From positions 32,989 through 96,988 of the forward strand of contig CALUYD010000006.1 in the NCBI GenBank assembly GCA_944324915.1: DNA of 64,000 nucleotides. Direction: 5' to 3'. The DNA is from Candidatus Gastranaerophilales bacterium. GTDB taxonomy: Bacteria; Cyanobacteriota; Vampirovibrionia; Gastranaerophilales; Gastranaerophilaceae. Position 1 is the first letter of the stretch; every line of letters starts with the position of its first letter. The position numbers were made by a program, and so were the translations under genes. The notes below the pieces were generated by a model. That model was not told the origin of the DNA. It worked only from the letters and a program-made list of their open reading frames with translations, and searched no databases. This document shows, one piece after another, positions 28,302 through 36,776 of this stretch.

Positions 28302-30569
28302 ATGAATATAACACGCAGTCAGTACAGAGAAATCGCTAATAAAAAGTTATTTGCCAGCAATAACGCCACAACGTCACCAAGAAATGATGTCACCTCGCTG
28401 TCTTTTACATCTAACATTACAAGAAAAATTGATAAAAAGAATGTTCAAACAATTTACAGTGGCGCAAGAACGTTAATTGACGGAATTGAAAACTCTCTTG
28501 GTAAAGGGTATTTTGAAGATTTACTTAACAAAGCGCAGATTGATTTTAATGACGATACATTAACTTATGCAAATAGAACATTTTTAAAAGATGCATTCGC
28601 TACATTGAAAGCAATAGTTGAAATTCCTTTTAGATTTACAACTAATGTTGCCAAAAAAATGAAAATTAATATTTCTGATGATAGTTTTTTAGGTGCTTGG
28701 CTTAAAAAACATGAACAAGAAATTTCTTATAATAAAGTAGTTGATATTATCGATGAATATGTTAGACCTGTTATTTCAAAAGAAGGTAATGTAAATTCTC
28801 AAAGAGCTAATAAAATATTCAGCGATACGATAGGCTCGAACATCACAAGAGTTAAAAAGAATTACGAATCTCGAGATGAAAGAACATTAAATCGAGTAGC
28901 CACATCTATCGTTTCAGCACTTTATTCAGGTGCTGATTTTTATAATATATCCATGCTTCAAAAAGACGATAAAAATGAAGCATCAAAAGCACAAAAAAGA
29001 CGTTTAAGACAAGAATTAACAAGAATGGGTTTAAGCGCAGCGTTTACCTTCTTAACTCTTGGTTTGTTTGATAGATATACTAAGAAAAATATTTGGCTAA
29101 ATGCTTCTGTTATTGCCGGTTCTACATTATTATCAGAGATTTTATCAAGAATATTTTCAAAAACACCTTTGATTCCTTTAACTTCAAAAGAAGCAGCTAA
29201 AATTTCACAAAAGAGAAAAAATAGCCCCGAAGAAAGACAAAAAATAACCTTTAGAGCAAACCTTAAAAATGAACAAGAAGAATTCCGCTCGCTTTTAAAA
29301 AGTACTCCTACATTAGAAGAAAGCAGCAAAAAACTCGAAAATAAAGAATTAGAGCCTAAAAAACATAAAAAATCTAAACTCTTTAGAATTTTTATGGGTG
29401 CATTTGCACTTGCTAATGTTTTCTTTATTTTGTCAAAATTATCAAAAGGCGAACTTAAAGCAAATAAAATCAAAAAAGAATTTTATGATATGTACAAAGA
29501 TAATATTTTAAATAACGATATTACCGCTGAAGTTGTTGAGCAAGCAAAACAAGCTGCTAAAAAAATTAAAGAAGATAATGCAGGTCGATTAATTAAATTG
29601 CCTTCATTTGGAAGTATTAAAGATTTAATTACAAAAAGAAAAGTTGAAGTAAATCTTGATGAATTAGCTTCCAAGTTAGAATTACTCAAAAATACACAAG
29701 ATGGTCAAAAGATTTCAAATACTTTAGATATTTATTTAAATCATATTCAAAAATTAAAAGATGAAGGAAAAAATGTTGTTTCTTCAAAAGTTGATATTCC
29801 TGTTGTTTCAGGATTATATTCAGGAATTACCAAAATATTTAATACAGTAGGAACAATATTAACAGCTCCATCAAGATTGTTATTTGCTTGTTTGAATAAA
29901 GATTATAAAGATTCAAATAAATTATTTGATGAGGTTATGCAAGAGGTTAAACCTAATTATAATAAGGAGCTTGTTCAACTTGCTCATATTTGTGAACTTG
30001 ATAAAAAATCAAAATTGCATGAAATCTTTAAATCAAAACCGAGAAAAGATTCAACAATGATCGATATTATCCAAAAACGTGCAAGAAATGTTGAAGTTGG
30101 TGCTGAAACATCTGAATTAGCTAATATTTCACGTACAATGGTTACGGCAATAACTACATATTTCTTTGTTAATGATTACAGAAATAGCGTACTTATTGAA
30201 TCAGGCGGAAAAGACACAGAAGGCGCTAAAGAAGAAACAAGAGAACGTTTGATGCATAAGTTATCTAACTTTATAATTAACGGTACATTGATGAATACAT
30301 TTAATACTATATTTAAATCTGTATTAAATAAGAGCTTGTTGGGTGCTACTGTTGTTGCGGCAGCTACTGAAACAACTAATGAATTTTTGGTTAGAAAATC
30401 AATATGTCAACCTATTGGCATGAAAAAATCAAAACAAGAAATTATAGATTACGAAGAAAAACAAATGAATAAAAAAGGCTTTATGGGCTGGTGGTCAAGG
30501 ACATTTAAGAAAATTACAGGTAAAAAATCGCTAACTCAAAAAGCAGGTATTAAAACTTCAAATAAATAA
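28302..30569 (+). CDS. Large basic membrane-associated protein of unknown function
   Basis: 755 residues from the ATG at 28302; in-frame upstream starts would run through the palindrome. Hydrophobic segments lie near residues 245-285, 360-385, 505-530, 610-625 and 675-700, separated by long lysine-rich helical stretches (e.g. KELEPKKHKKSKLFR; WWSRTFKKITGKKSL at the C-terminus). No catalytic motif or signal peptide is recognised. The composition suggests an integral or membrane-bound structural protein, perhaps lineage-specific. No clear Shine-Dalgarno. It stands alone between divergent kinase and downstream mutase genes. Confidence 0.75.
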   Translation: MNITRSQYREIANKKLFASNNATTSPRNDVTSLSFTSNITRKIDKKNVQTIYSGARTLIDGIENSLGKGYFEDLLNKAQIDFNDDTLTYANRTFLKDAFATLKAIVEIPFRFTTNVAKKMKINISDDSFLGAWLKKHEQEISYNKVVDIIDEYVRPVISKEGNVNSQRANKIFSDTIGSNITRVKKNYESRDERTLNRVATSIVSALYSGADFYNISMLQKDDKNEASKAQKRRLRQELTRMGLSAAFTFLTLGLFDRYTKKNIWLNASVIAGSTLLSEILSRIFSKTPLIPLTSKEAAKISQKRKNSPEERQKITFRANLKNEQEEFRSLLKSTPTLEESSKKLENKELEPKKHKKSKLFRIFMGAFALANVFFILSKLSKGELKANKIKKEFYDMYKDNILNNDITAEVVEQAKQAAKKIKEDNAGRLIKLPSFGSIKDLITKRKVEVNLDELASKLELLKNTQDGQKISNTLDIYLNHIQKLKDEGKNVVSSKVDIPVVSGLYSGITKIFNTVGTILTAPSRLLFACLNKDYKDSNKLFDEVMQEVKPNYNKELVQLAHICELDKKSKLHEIFKSKPRKDSTMIDIIQKRARNVEVGAETSELANISRTMVTAITTYFFVNDYRNSVLIESGGKDTEGAKEETRERLMHKLSNFIINGTLMNTFNTIFKSVLNKSLLGATVVAAATETTNEFLVRKSICQPIGMKKSKQEIIDYEEKQMNKKGFMGWWSRTFKKITGKKSLTQKAGIKTSNK

Positions 30570-30635
30570 ATAAATGCACGTGTTAAAAAGCTTGTTTTTT
30601 GGTTTAATTAACTTTTACAATAAATATTATCTTTA

Positions 30636-30650
30636 TGGTAGAATTGTAAA
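30636..30650 (+). promoter_or_regulatory. Extended -10 promoter before the phosphohexomutase gene
   Basis: TGG-TAGAAT at 30636-30644. A GTG at 30651 follows after 6 nt and would be a leaderless start; the ATG at 30681 would have a leader of about 30 nt. Confidence 0.5.
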
Positions 30651-30680
30651 GTGACAATAGAGAGAAAGCAGTTTATATTT

Positions 30681-32870
30681 ATGGATTTAGAAAATTTATT
30701 AAAAACAAGTGTTGAAAACAATACGCCCGATGAAATTAAAAAAGATAAAATTTTTAATTATAATGACAAAAATTCTTTTACTTTTAAATTAACAAAAGAA
30801 TTAGTTGAAAAATTAAACTTAATGACTTGGTTTCAAGGATATAAAAAAGAAGCTATGGTTTCAACAGCAGGTATTAGAGGACCTCAAAATATTTTATATC
30901 CGCACGATACAAGATTTCCAATCAATACAATAGGAATTACTTTAGCAACATTAGCTAAAGCGTTAGTTTTAAAAGAAAAATATCCTAATCAAGAGCTAGT
31001 AAAATTAGTAGGTTGCGAAGTAAGATATAATTCAAAAACATATCTTGATATCATAGCAAGAATTCAGGCCTCTTTAGGAATTAGAACACTAACACCTAAA
31101 AATCGTCAAACTATTCCTATTTGGCTTGCTTCTTTTTTGGCTTTTAAATTAGATTTGGTTGGAGCTGAATATATTACAAGTTCTCATGGCATATCTGTTA
31201 AAAATGCAACAAAAGATTTAAACAATCAAGGTTCTCAATTTTTACCAAATGAAAGTATAGAGTTTGTTAATAAAATAGAAGAAATTTTAAATATTGCAAA
31301 TACAAGAGGAGTTTACGAAATCGAGTTTTCATCAAGCGATGATTCTCATATTGATGAAAATGCAATGGAGAAATTAAATAACGGTATTGATTTATACTGT
31401 GAATATCTAAATAATGGCGTTGCTAATTTAAAAAATATAAACGCAATTAAAAATTTTGATAAAAAAATTGTAATAGATTCTGTTGGCGGATGTGCTTATA
31501 ATTCATTATCAAAAATTTTAGATAAATTAGGAATAAAAGATAGTTTTGTTTGGCTAAATAAAGAAGAAGACCCATTTTTTCATGGCATCGGAAAAGATAC
31601 AAAAAATGGCGCTTTTTATGATTGGTCGCTAGATGTTACGGTATTAGCTAAAGATAAAGAAGGAAAAGAATATTTCCCTGTTGTAAAATCACTTGATTAT
31701 GGCGAAAAATTAAAAGATTATCCTATTAATACGGTGGTTTTAATTACTGACCCTGATCATGACAGATTGAATATAGTTCAAATTATCTCAAGTGATAAGA
31801 AAGATACTGTAATTAAAGCGGGCGTTGATTATGTAGAATTAGATAAAGATAGAATTTTATGCGTATTTAGCGCAAACCAATCATTCTTGATGATTATGGA
31901 TTATTGGAATTCATCTTTGGATAAAAATTCTGATAGCGAATATTTCATGATTAAAACAACTGCAAGCTCAAAGGCTTGGGATGAATGGGCTCGTGCAAAA
32001 GGAATAAAAATTATTAATACACCTGTTGGTTTTAAAGAAATAGCAGGTGCAGTGAAAAAAATCGAAGCTCAATATGAAAAAAATGTCGAAAATATTACAA
32101 TTTATGATGTTTTCAATAAAAAAGTTGAACTAGGCAAAAATCCAAGAATGATTTTTGGCGGTGAAGAATCAGGCGGTATGATTATTGGTGCAATTGAACC
32201 GATTAAATCATTAGCAGGCAGAGTTGCTCTTGCAATGAGAGAAAAATCAGCTACTGAAGCAATTATTGTTGCAAGTGCATTGATTTCATCAATAGATATT
32301 ACACTAGCAGAATATCTTCAAAAGATTTATGATGAAAACAATATTATATCAAGATATGATGTTAGAGTTGATATAGCTTATTATAACGAATCAGAACCTG
32401 ATATTGATAAATTAAAAGAAGCAAAAGTATTGGGTGAAGCTAAAAGAACAAAAAATGATATTTTCTATCTAGCTTTAGCTATGGCAAAATTAGAAAATAA
32501 AGTTAATTTAGAAAATATTAAAGAAATATTGTCATCTACATTTAAAAATCTTGATTTTTCAAATCTTTTAGATGTTTTATTTGTAGGTGACGGTACTTAT
32601 CTTGATTTTGAAGATAAATTTGTTGAAATAAGACCATCAGGAACAGACGCTAAAACAAAAGCATACGCCGGTGGTTGCGATAAGAAAATCTTAATTGATT
32701 TTGCAGACACCTTAGGGAACTACTCAGGTTGCCTAAATGAAACATATAAAAAATATATTTCAGAAGAATTTGTTGAAAATTGCAAAGAAAATTCATTTGA
32801 AGTGTATGAAAAATATTCCACAAAAGACGAAGACAAACGTCAGTTTGTAATTCCTAATTATAGCTTTTAA
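30681..32870 (+). CDS. Alpha-D-phosphohexomutase superfamily protein (phosphoglucomutase/phosphomannomutase-like)
   Basis: 729 residues, longer than typical 450-580-residue members. The superfamily's loops are all recognisable: TAGIRGP at the start, an active-site serine loop reading ITSSHGIS instead of TASHNP, the metal-binding loop TDPDHDRL (usually DPDADR), the sugar-binding GGEESGG, and the phosphate-binding RPSGTDAKTKAY near the C-terminus. It should interconvert hexose 1- and 6-phosphates, feeding glycolysis, glycogen or nucleotide sugars. The altered serine loop makes substrate choice uncertain. Start: ATG at 30681 is used, but an in-frame GTG at 30651 placed 6 nt after a -10 box is a serious alternative. 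lysS follows after 20 nt. Confidence 0.82.
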   Translation: MDLENLLKTSVENNTPDEIKKDKIFNYNDKNSFTFKLTKELVEKLNLMTWFQGYKKEAMVSTAGIRGPQNILYPHDTRFPINTIGITLATLAKALVLKEKYPNQELVKLVGCEVRYNSKTYLDIIARIQASLGIRTLTPKNRQTIPIWLASFLAFKLDLVGAEYITSSHGISVKNATKDLNNQGSQFLPNESIEFVNKIEEILNIANTRGVYEIEFSSSDDSHIDENAMEKLNNGIDLYCEYLNNGVANLKNINAIKNFDKKIVIDSVGGCAYNSLSKILDKLGIKDSFVWLNKEEDPFFHGIGKDTKNGAFYDWSLDVTVLAKDKEGKEYFPVVKSLDYGEKLKDYPINTVVLITDPDHDRLNIVQIISSDKKDTVIKAGVDYVELDKDRILCVFSANQSFLMIMDYWNSSLDKNSDSEYFMIKTTASSKAWDEWARAKGIKIINTPVGFKEIAGAVKKIEAQYEKNVENITIYDVFNKKVELGKNPRMIFGGEESGGMIIGAIEPIKSLAGRVALAMREKSATEAIIVASALISSIDITLAEYLQKIYDENNIISRYDVRVDIAYYNESEPDIDKLKEAKVLGEAKRTKNDIFYLALAMAKLENKVNLENIKEILSSTFKNLDFSNLLDVLFVGDGTYLDFEDKFVEIRPSGTDAKTKAYAGGCDKKILIDFADTLGNYSGCLNETYKKYISEEFVENCKENSFEVYEKYSTKDEDKRQFVIPNYSF

Positions 32871-32890
32871 TAAATCACAAGGAGAAATAA

Positions 32891-34378
32891 ATGGAAGTAA
32901 ATCAAAGCTCTGCTCAAAGCATTAGAGAAGGCAGAATACAAAAATTAACAGATTTAATTGATATGGGCGTTAATCCATATCCATATACATTTGATAAAAC
33001 TGCAAATGCTCAAACATTGCAAGATAAATATAAAGATTTAGAAGCAGGTGTTGAAACCGAAGATGTTTATTCTGTTGCCGGTCGTGTTATGGCAATTAGA
33101 AATACAGGCATGTTTATTGATTTAATGGATTCAACAGGAAAAATTCAAATTTTTTCACATAAACACAATTTATCTGAAGACAAAATGAAACTTTTGAAGT
33201 TGATTGATGTAGGTGATATTGTTGGTTTTACAGGCACAATAAGAAGAACTCCAAGAGGTGAATTATCAATCAAATCAACTGATTTGAAATTATTATCAAA
33301 ATCATTGTTGCCGTTGCCTGAAAAATTCCATGGTTTATCAGATGTTGAAATAAGATATCGTCAAAGATACCTTGATATGATTGTAAATACTGAAGTTAGA
33401 GATACTTTCAGAAAAAGAAGCCTTATAATTCAAAAAATCAGAGAATTTTTAGCAAAAGACGGATTTATGGAAGTTGAAACTCCAACGCTTCAAACAACAG
33501 CATCCGGCGCAAACGCTCGTCCGTTTTTCACTCATCATAACGCTCTTGAAATGGATTTAACGCTTAGAATTGCTCTTGAATTATATTTAAAAAGATTAAT
33601 TGTAGGCGGTGTATCCGAGCGTGTATTTGAAATAGGAAAATGTTTTAGAAATGAAGGAATTGATACACGTCACAACCCTGAATTTACTATGATTGAATTA
33701 TATCAAGCCTATGCTGATTATAATGACATGATGACTTTAACAGAAAATATGGTAGCATACGTTGCTCAAGAAGTTTTAGGCACTACAAAAATTAAATACG
33801 GCGAACATGAAATTGATTTAACTCCGCCTTGGGATAGAAAAACAATGCTTGGTTCGATTAAAGACAAAACAGGCGTTGATTTCTTGGAGGTATATACGGC
33901 TGATGAAGCAAGAAAACTTGCTCAATCAATCAATGTTCATGTTGATGAAAATATGAATTGGGGTCAAATCGTTGAAGCTGTATTTGAAGAAAAAATTGAG
34001 CCTGAATTAATTCAACCATGTCATATTATTGATTATCCTCGTGAAATTTCGCCATTAGCTAAAGTTCATAGAGATAATGACAGATTGACTGAACGTTTTG
34101 AAACAAGAGTAAATGGTTGGGAAATAGCTAATGCTTTTTCTGAATTATCTGATCCGATTGATCAACGTCATCGTTTTGAAGCTCAAGCGTTAGCTAAAGC
34201 AAATGGTGATGAAGAAGCTATGGAAATTGATGAAGATTTTATCAATGCTCTTGAATATGGTATGCCTCCAACAGGCGGTATGGGCATGGGAATAGATAGA
34301 TTAGTTATGCTTTTAACTAATTCTCCATCTATTCGTGATGTAATAGCATTCCCTACAATGCGTCAAATTAATAAATAA
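32891..34378 (+). CDS. lysS: Lysyl-tRNA synthetase, class II
   Basis: 495 residues, standard length. N-terminal OB-fold anticodon-binding domain (VYSVAGRVMAIRNTGMFIDL region), then the class II core: motif 1 around the KDGFMEVETPTLQ segment, motif 2 VFEIGKCFRNEGID, motif 3 GGMGMGIDRLVMLL. RYRQRYLDMI is typical of LysS. The ribosome-binding site is AAGGAG, 6 nt before the ATG. It charges tRNA-Lys in the cytoplasm. Placed 20 nt after the mutase gene and 10 nt before a small glycosyltransferase gene, probably one transcript. Confidence 0.97.
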   Translation: MEVNQSSAQSIREGRIQKLTDLIDMGVNPYPYTFDKTANAQTLQDKYKDLEAGVETEDVYSVAGRVMAIRNTGMFIDLMDSTGKIQIFSHKHNLSEDKMKLLKLIDVGDIVGFTGTIRRTPRGELSIKSTDLKLLSKSLLPLPEKFHGLSDVEIRYRQRYLDMIVNTEVRDTFRKRSLIIQKIREFLAKDGFMEVETPTLQTTASGANARPFFTHHNALEMDLTLRIALELYLKRLIVGGVSERVFEIGKCFRNEGIDTRHNPEFTMIELYQAYADYNDMMTLTENMVAYVAQEVLGTTKIKYGEHEIDLTPPWDRKTMLGSIKDKTGVDFLEVYTADEARKLAQSINVHVDENMNWGQIVEAVFEEKIEPELIQPCHIIDYPREISPLAKVHRDNDRLTERFETRVNGWEIANAFSELSDPIDQRHRFEAQALAKANGDEEAMEIDEDFINALEYGMPPTGGMGMGIDRLVMLLTNSPSIRDVIAFPTMRQINK

Positions 34379-34388
34379 GGAGTTATTC

Positions 34389-35126
34389 ATGGATAAAATG
34401 AAAAGAAATGTAATTTGTATCAAATGGGGTGATAAATTTGGTGCTGATTATGTAAATCGTTTATATAAAATGGTAGAAAAAAACTTAACCCTACCTCATA
34501 GATTTGTTTGTTTTACAGATAACTCTGAAGGAATCTTAGATGGCGTTGAAATACGCCCTTTGCCTGAGTTAAATGATGATGGTTTACCTGAAAAAGCATG
34601 GAAAAAATTAGGTTTATTTACAGATAAATTAGCTGATTTAGAAGGCGAAGCGCTATTTTTAGACTTAGATATAATTATTCGAGATAATATTGATTGCTTT
34701 TTTGAAAAAGAAGGCGAATTTTATATTATTAAGGATTGGGATTTTCCAAATGATATTATTGGGAATTCTTCAGTATTTAAATTTAATGTTAAACAGCATA
34801 AAGATATTATTGAAAATTTCTATAAAGAAGGTCATGACATAAGAAAAAGATATAAAAATGAACAAGCATTTTTATCTCATCAGATGAATAACAAAGGAAT
34901 TTTAAAATATTGGGATAAAGGTTGGTGCGTTAGCTTTAAGAGAAATTGCTTGCAACCATTTCCTTTGAATTTCTTTTTAGAACCTAAAGATCCGCTTAGT
35001 GCTAAAATTCTTATTTTCCATGGTCGCCCTACGCCTGAGCAAGCATATAAAGGCTTTATGGGTAAAGGCGGTTTTAGATATGTAAAACCTACTAAGTGGC
35101 TTGATAAATATTGGGAAAGAAATTAA
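34389..35126 (+). CDS. Putative glycosyltransferase (GT-A-like, DxD)
   Basis: 245 residues. An early NVICIKWGDKFGADYVNRLY strand-helix, then HRFVCFTDN, and a DxD-like metal site in ALFLDLDIIIRDNID (about residue 92-106) give the pattern of nucleotide-diphospho-sugar transferases related to families 8/32. There is no signal or membrane segment. A conserved HGRPTP near the C-terminus may contribute the family's histidine. The donor and acceptor are not predictable. It has an AAGGAG site and follows lysS by 10 nt; that pairing looks incidental. Confidence 0.7.
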   Translation: MDKMKRNVICIKWGDKFGADYVNRLYKMVEKNLTLPHRFVCFTDNSEGILDGVEIRPLPELNDDGLPEKAWKKLGLFTDKLADLEGEALFLDLDIIIRDNIDCFFEKEGEFYIIKDWDFPNDIIGNSSVFKFNVKQHKDIIENFYKEGHDIRKRYKNEQAFLSHQMNNKGILKYWDKGWCVSFKRNCLQPFPLNFFLEPKDPLSAKILIFHGRPTPEQAYKGFMGKGGFRYVKPTKWLDKYWERN

Positions 35127-35131
35127 AATTC

Positions 35132-35160
35132 TTGACGTAAGATTTTGATTGTTGTATTAT
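35132..35160 (+). promoter_or_regulatory. Sigma-70 promoter of tRNA-Leu
   Basis: TTGACG (35132-35137), exactly 17 nt, TATTAT (35155-35160). It is the best consensus promoter in the window. A 50-nt leader with a small hairpin (AGATTG/CAATCT) precedes the mature tRNA. Confidence 0.8.
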
Positions 35161-35218
35161 GACCTTACGAAAGATTGTTAAAGTCAATCTAAAGTGAAAA
35201 TTTAACAACAATCAGTTT

Positions 35219-35302
35219 GGGCCTGTGGCGAAATTGGTAGACGCACTAGATTTAGGATCTAGCGCCTTCGGTGTGAGAGTTCGAGTCTCTCCGGGCCCAC
35301 CA
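35219..35302 (+). tRNA. tRNA-Leu (anticodon TAG)
   Basis: 84 nt with encoded CCA. The acceptor stem GGGCCTG pairs with CGGGCCC. The anticodon arm is CTAGA-TTTAGGA-TCTAG, giving anticodon TAG (reads CUN leucine codons). A long variable arm (GCGCCTTCGGTGT region) is typical of the class II tRNA-Leu, and the T arm has TTCGAGT. No intron, unlike the group I intron in many cyanobacterial tRNA-Leu(UAA) genes. Confidence 0.97.
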
Positions 35303-35546
35303 TAAAACCACTCTCAAATGAGTGGTTTTTTTATTGCGTTTCGAGGCTATGTGTCAAGAGTAAGGACTTCGTGCTTTGTGCCAAGCTCCACGCTTGTCAC
35401 ATGCGCACTGCGCACACTTGTGCCCAAAACTTTGTTCACTAAGTTTGCCCTGCAAACTATAGTTCACTCGTTTTAGGTTCTGCGCATACTTCATTTGTAA
35501 GGCTCATTTTTCGCCTACAACTGAAGCATCCGGGCCCACCATAAAA
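35290..35546. repeat. Duplication of the tRNA-Leu 3' end flanking 221 bp of non-coding DNA
   Basis: The 18-mer TCCGGGCCCACCATAAAA occurs at 35290-35307, spanning the tRNA 3' end, and again at 35529-35546. The DNA between holds the tRNA terminator and then about 195 bp that is G+C-richer, has no reading frame of note and resembles no gene I know. The arrangement is that of attachment-site repeats around a tiny relic element, or of a deleted second tRNA gene of which only the 3' end and terminator survive. Confidence 0.8.
35304..35333 (+). terminator. Terminator of tRNA-Leu
   Basis: AAAACCACTC (35304-35313) pairs with GAGTGGTTTT (35320-35329), followed by T residues directly after the tRNA 3' end. 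Confidence 0.9.
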
Positions 35547-35578
35547 GAGAGTATCAATTAGGTACTCTCTTTTATTAT
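35543..35578 (+). terminator. Second tRNA-type terminator, same sequence as that of tRNA-Ile
   Basis: AAAAGAGAGTATC (35543-35555) pairs with GGTACTCTCTTTT (35561-35573) with one wobble. The same hairpin, differing by one base, follows the CCA of tRNA-Ile at the window end. Confidence 0.85.
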
Positions 35579-35616
35579 GCAAAACACGATAAGAATAGAT
35601 TAAAAATAATTTACAA

Positions 35617-35646
35617 ACCATAAACAAATCTTGTTTATGGTATTAT
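35617..35646 (+). promoter_or_regulatory. Perfect 11-bp palindrome overlapping an extended -10 box
   Basis: ACCATAAACAA (35617-35627) and TTGTTTATGGT (35631-35641) around ATC; the right arm runs into TGG-TATTAT (35638-35646). No T-tract follows, so this is not a terminator. It looks like a repressor operator controlling the three-gene polysaccharide operon that starts at 35682. Confidence 0.6.
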
Positions 35647-35681
35647 AAATTTGAGTATATATTGGGAGTATTAAGGCAAAT

Positions 35682-36776
35682 ATGTTCGGCTTATTTAAAA
35701 ATATCAAATCATTATTTAAAAACAAACTAACCAAAAAACCCGTAATCAAAGAAAATACTTTTTTAGTTTGGGAGCCGTGTTCAAAAAGCCATGCTGAAGT
35801 TGTCCCCGGTTTTTGCAAATATTTATTGGATTTAGGATACCATGTATCAGTTTTAATTACTCCGGATAGATACAAAGAGGGTTTGTTTTCAAGATTTAGT
35901 AAAAATGAAAATATTTCATATAACAAATTAAGCCAAAAACAAATTAGAAAATATTTTAAAACCTCTGATTTATCAGATGTTAAAGGTCTTTTAGTCACAA
36001 CAGTCGGAAAACTTTATGATGAAGTAAATTATGATGAAATTTATAAGGCTTTTAATCAAAATGCTGATAAATCAAAGATATTTTTTGTAGAACATGAAGC
36101 AAAATATGCTGTTGATAAAGGAATTTGGAAAGACAACCTAATTACTCTTAGAGAATTAAATTACAAAGGCGCAAAATCAATTGTAATTAATCCCCATTAT
36201 TTTGGTGAAATCAAAATAACTCCTAAAAATGAAGATATAACAAACTTTGTTACAGTTGGAGCAATAAGAGATAAAAGAAAAAATAATGAGCAAATCATAA
36301 ATTCTATTGAAGAATTATACAAAAAAGGATATAAAAACTTCAAAGTAACAGTCATCGGAAAAGGCTCTCTTAAGGCGTTTGACAAAGAATTAAGACCATA
36401 TATAGATATAAAAGGCAGATTGCCTTTTGATAAAATGTATGATGAAATTGAAAAAGCTGATTTTATGCTAACATCATATAACGCTGATAATCCTGCTCAT
36501 CAAAGATACAACACAACAGGAACGAGCGGAAATTTTCAACTTGTATATGGATTTTTAAAACCTTGTATAATTTTAGATAGTTTTGCTCCAATAAATGGTT
36601 TTAGTGAAAATAATTCAATTATATATAACAAAGATAATGAATACCCTCTTGCAATGGAAAAAGGTATAAATATGTCACAAGATGAATACAAAAAATTGCA
36701 AGAAAATTTAAAGATATATGCAAATGATTTTTATAATAGTTCGTTGGAGAATTTAAGGGGGTTAATTAATGGTTAA
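35682..36776 (+). CDS. Putative glycosyltransferase (GT-B-like)
   Basis: 364 residues. The N-terminal half includes WEPCSKSHAEVVPGFCKYL; the C-terminal half has NFVTVGAIRDKRKNNEQII, FKVTVIGKGSLKAF and a later GRLPFDKMYDEIEKADFMLT segment, the order expected of a GT-B (GT4-like) nucleotide-binding half. No signal peptide. Ribosome-binding site AAGG. It overlaps the next gene by 8 nt and lies under the palindromic promoter, so it is the first gene of the polysaccharide operon. Sugar specificity unknown. Confidence 0.72.
   Translation: MFGLFKNIKSLFKNKLTKKPVIKENTFLVWEPCSKSHAEVVPGFCKYLLDLGYHVSVLITPDRYKEGLFSRFSKNENISYNKLSQKQIRKYFKTSDLSDVKGLLVTTVGKLYDEVNYDEIYKAFNQNADKSKIFFVEHEAKYAVDKGIWKDNLITLRELNYKGAKSIVINPHYFGEIKITPKNEDITNFVTVGAIRDKRKNNEQIINSIEELYKKGYKNFKVTVIGKGSLKAFDKELRPYIDIKGRLPFDKMYDEIEKADFMLTSYNADNPAHQRYNTTGTSGNFQLVYGFLKPCIILDSFAPINGFSENNSIIYNKDNEYPLAMEKGINMSQDEYKKLQENLKIYANDFYNSSLENLRGLING

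Noticed and set aside
35290..35546. Integrated phage or full genomic island at tRNA-Leu
   Set aside because: Only 239 bp separate the repeats and no integrase is present; at most a relic.
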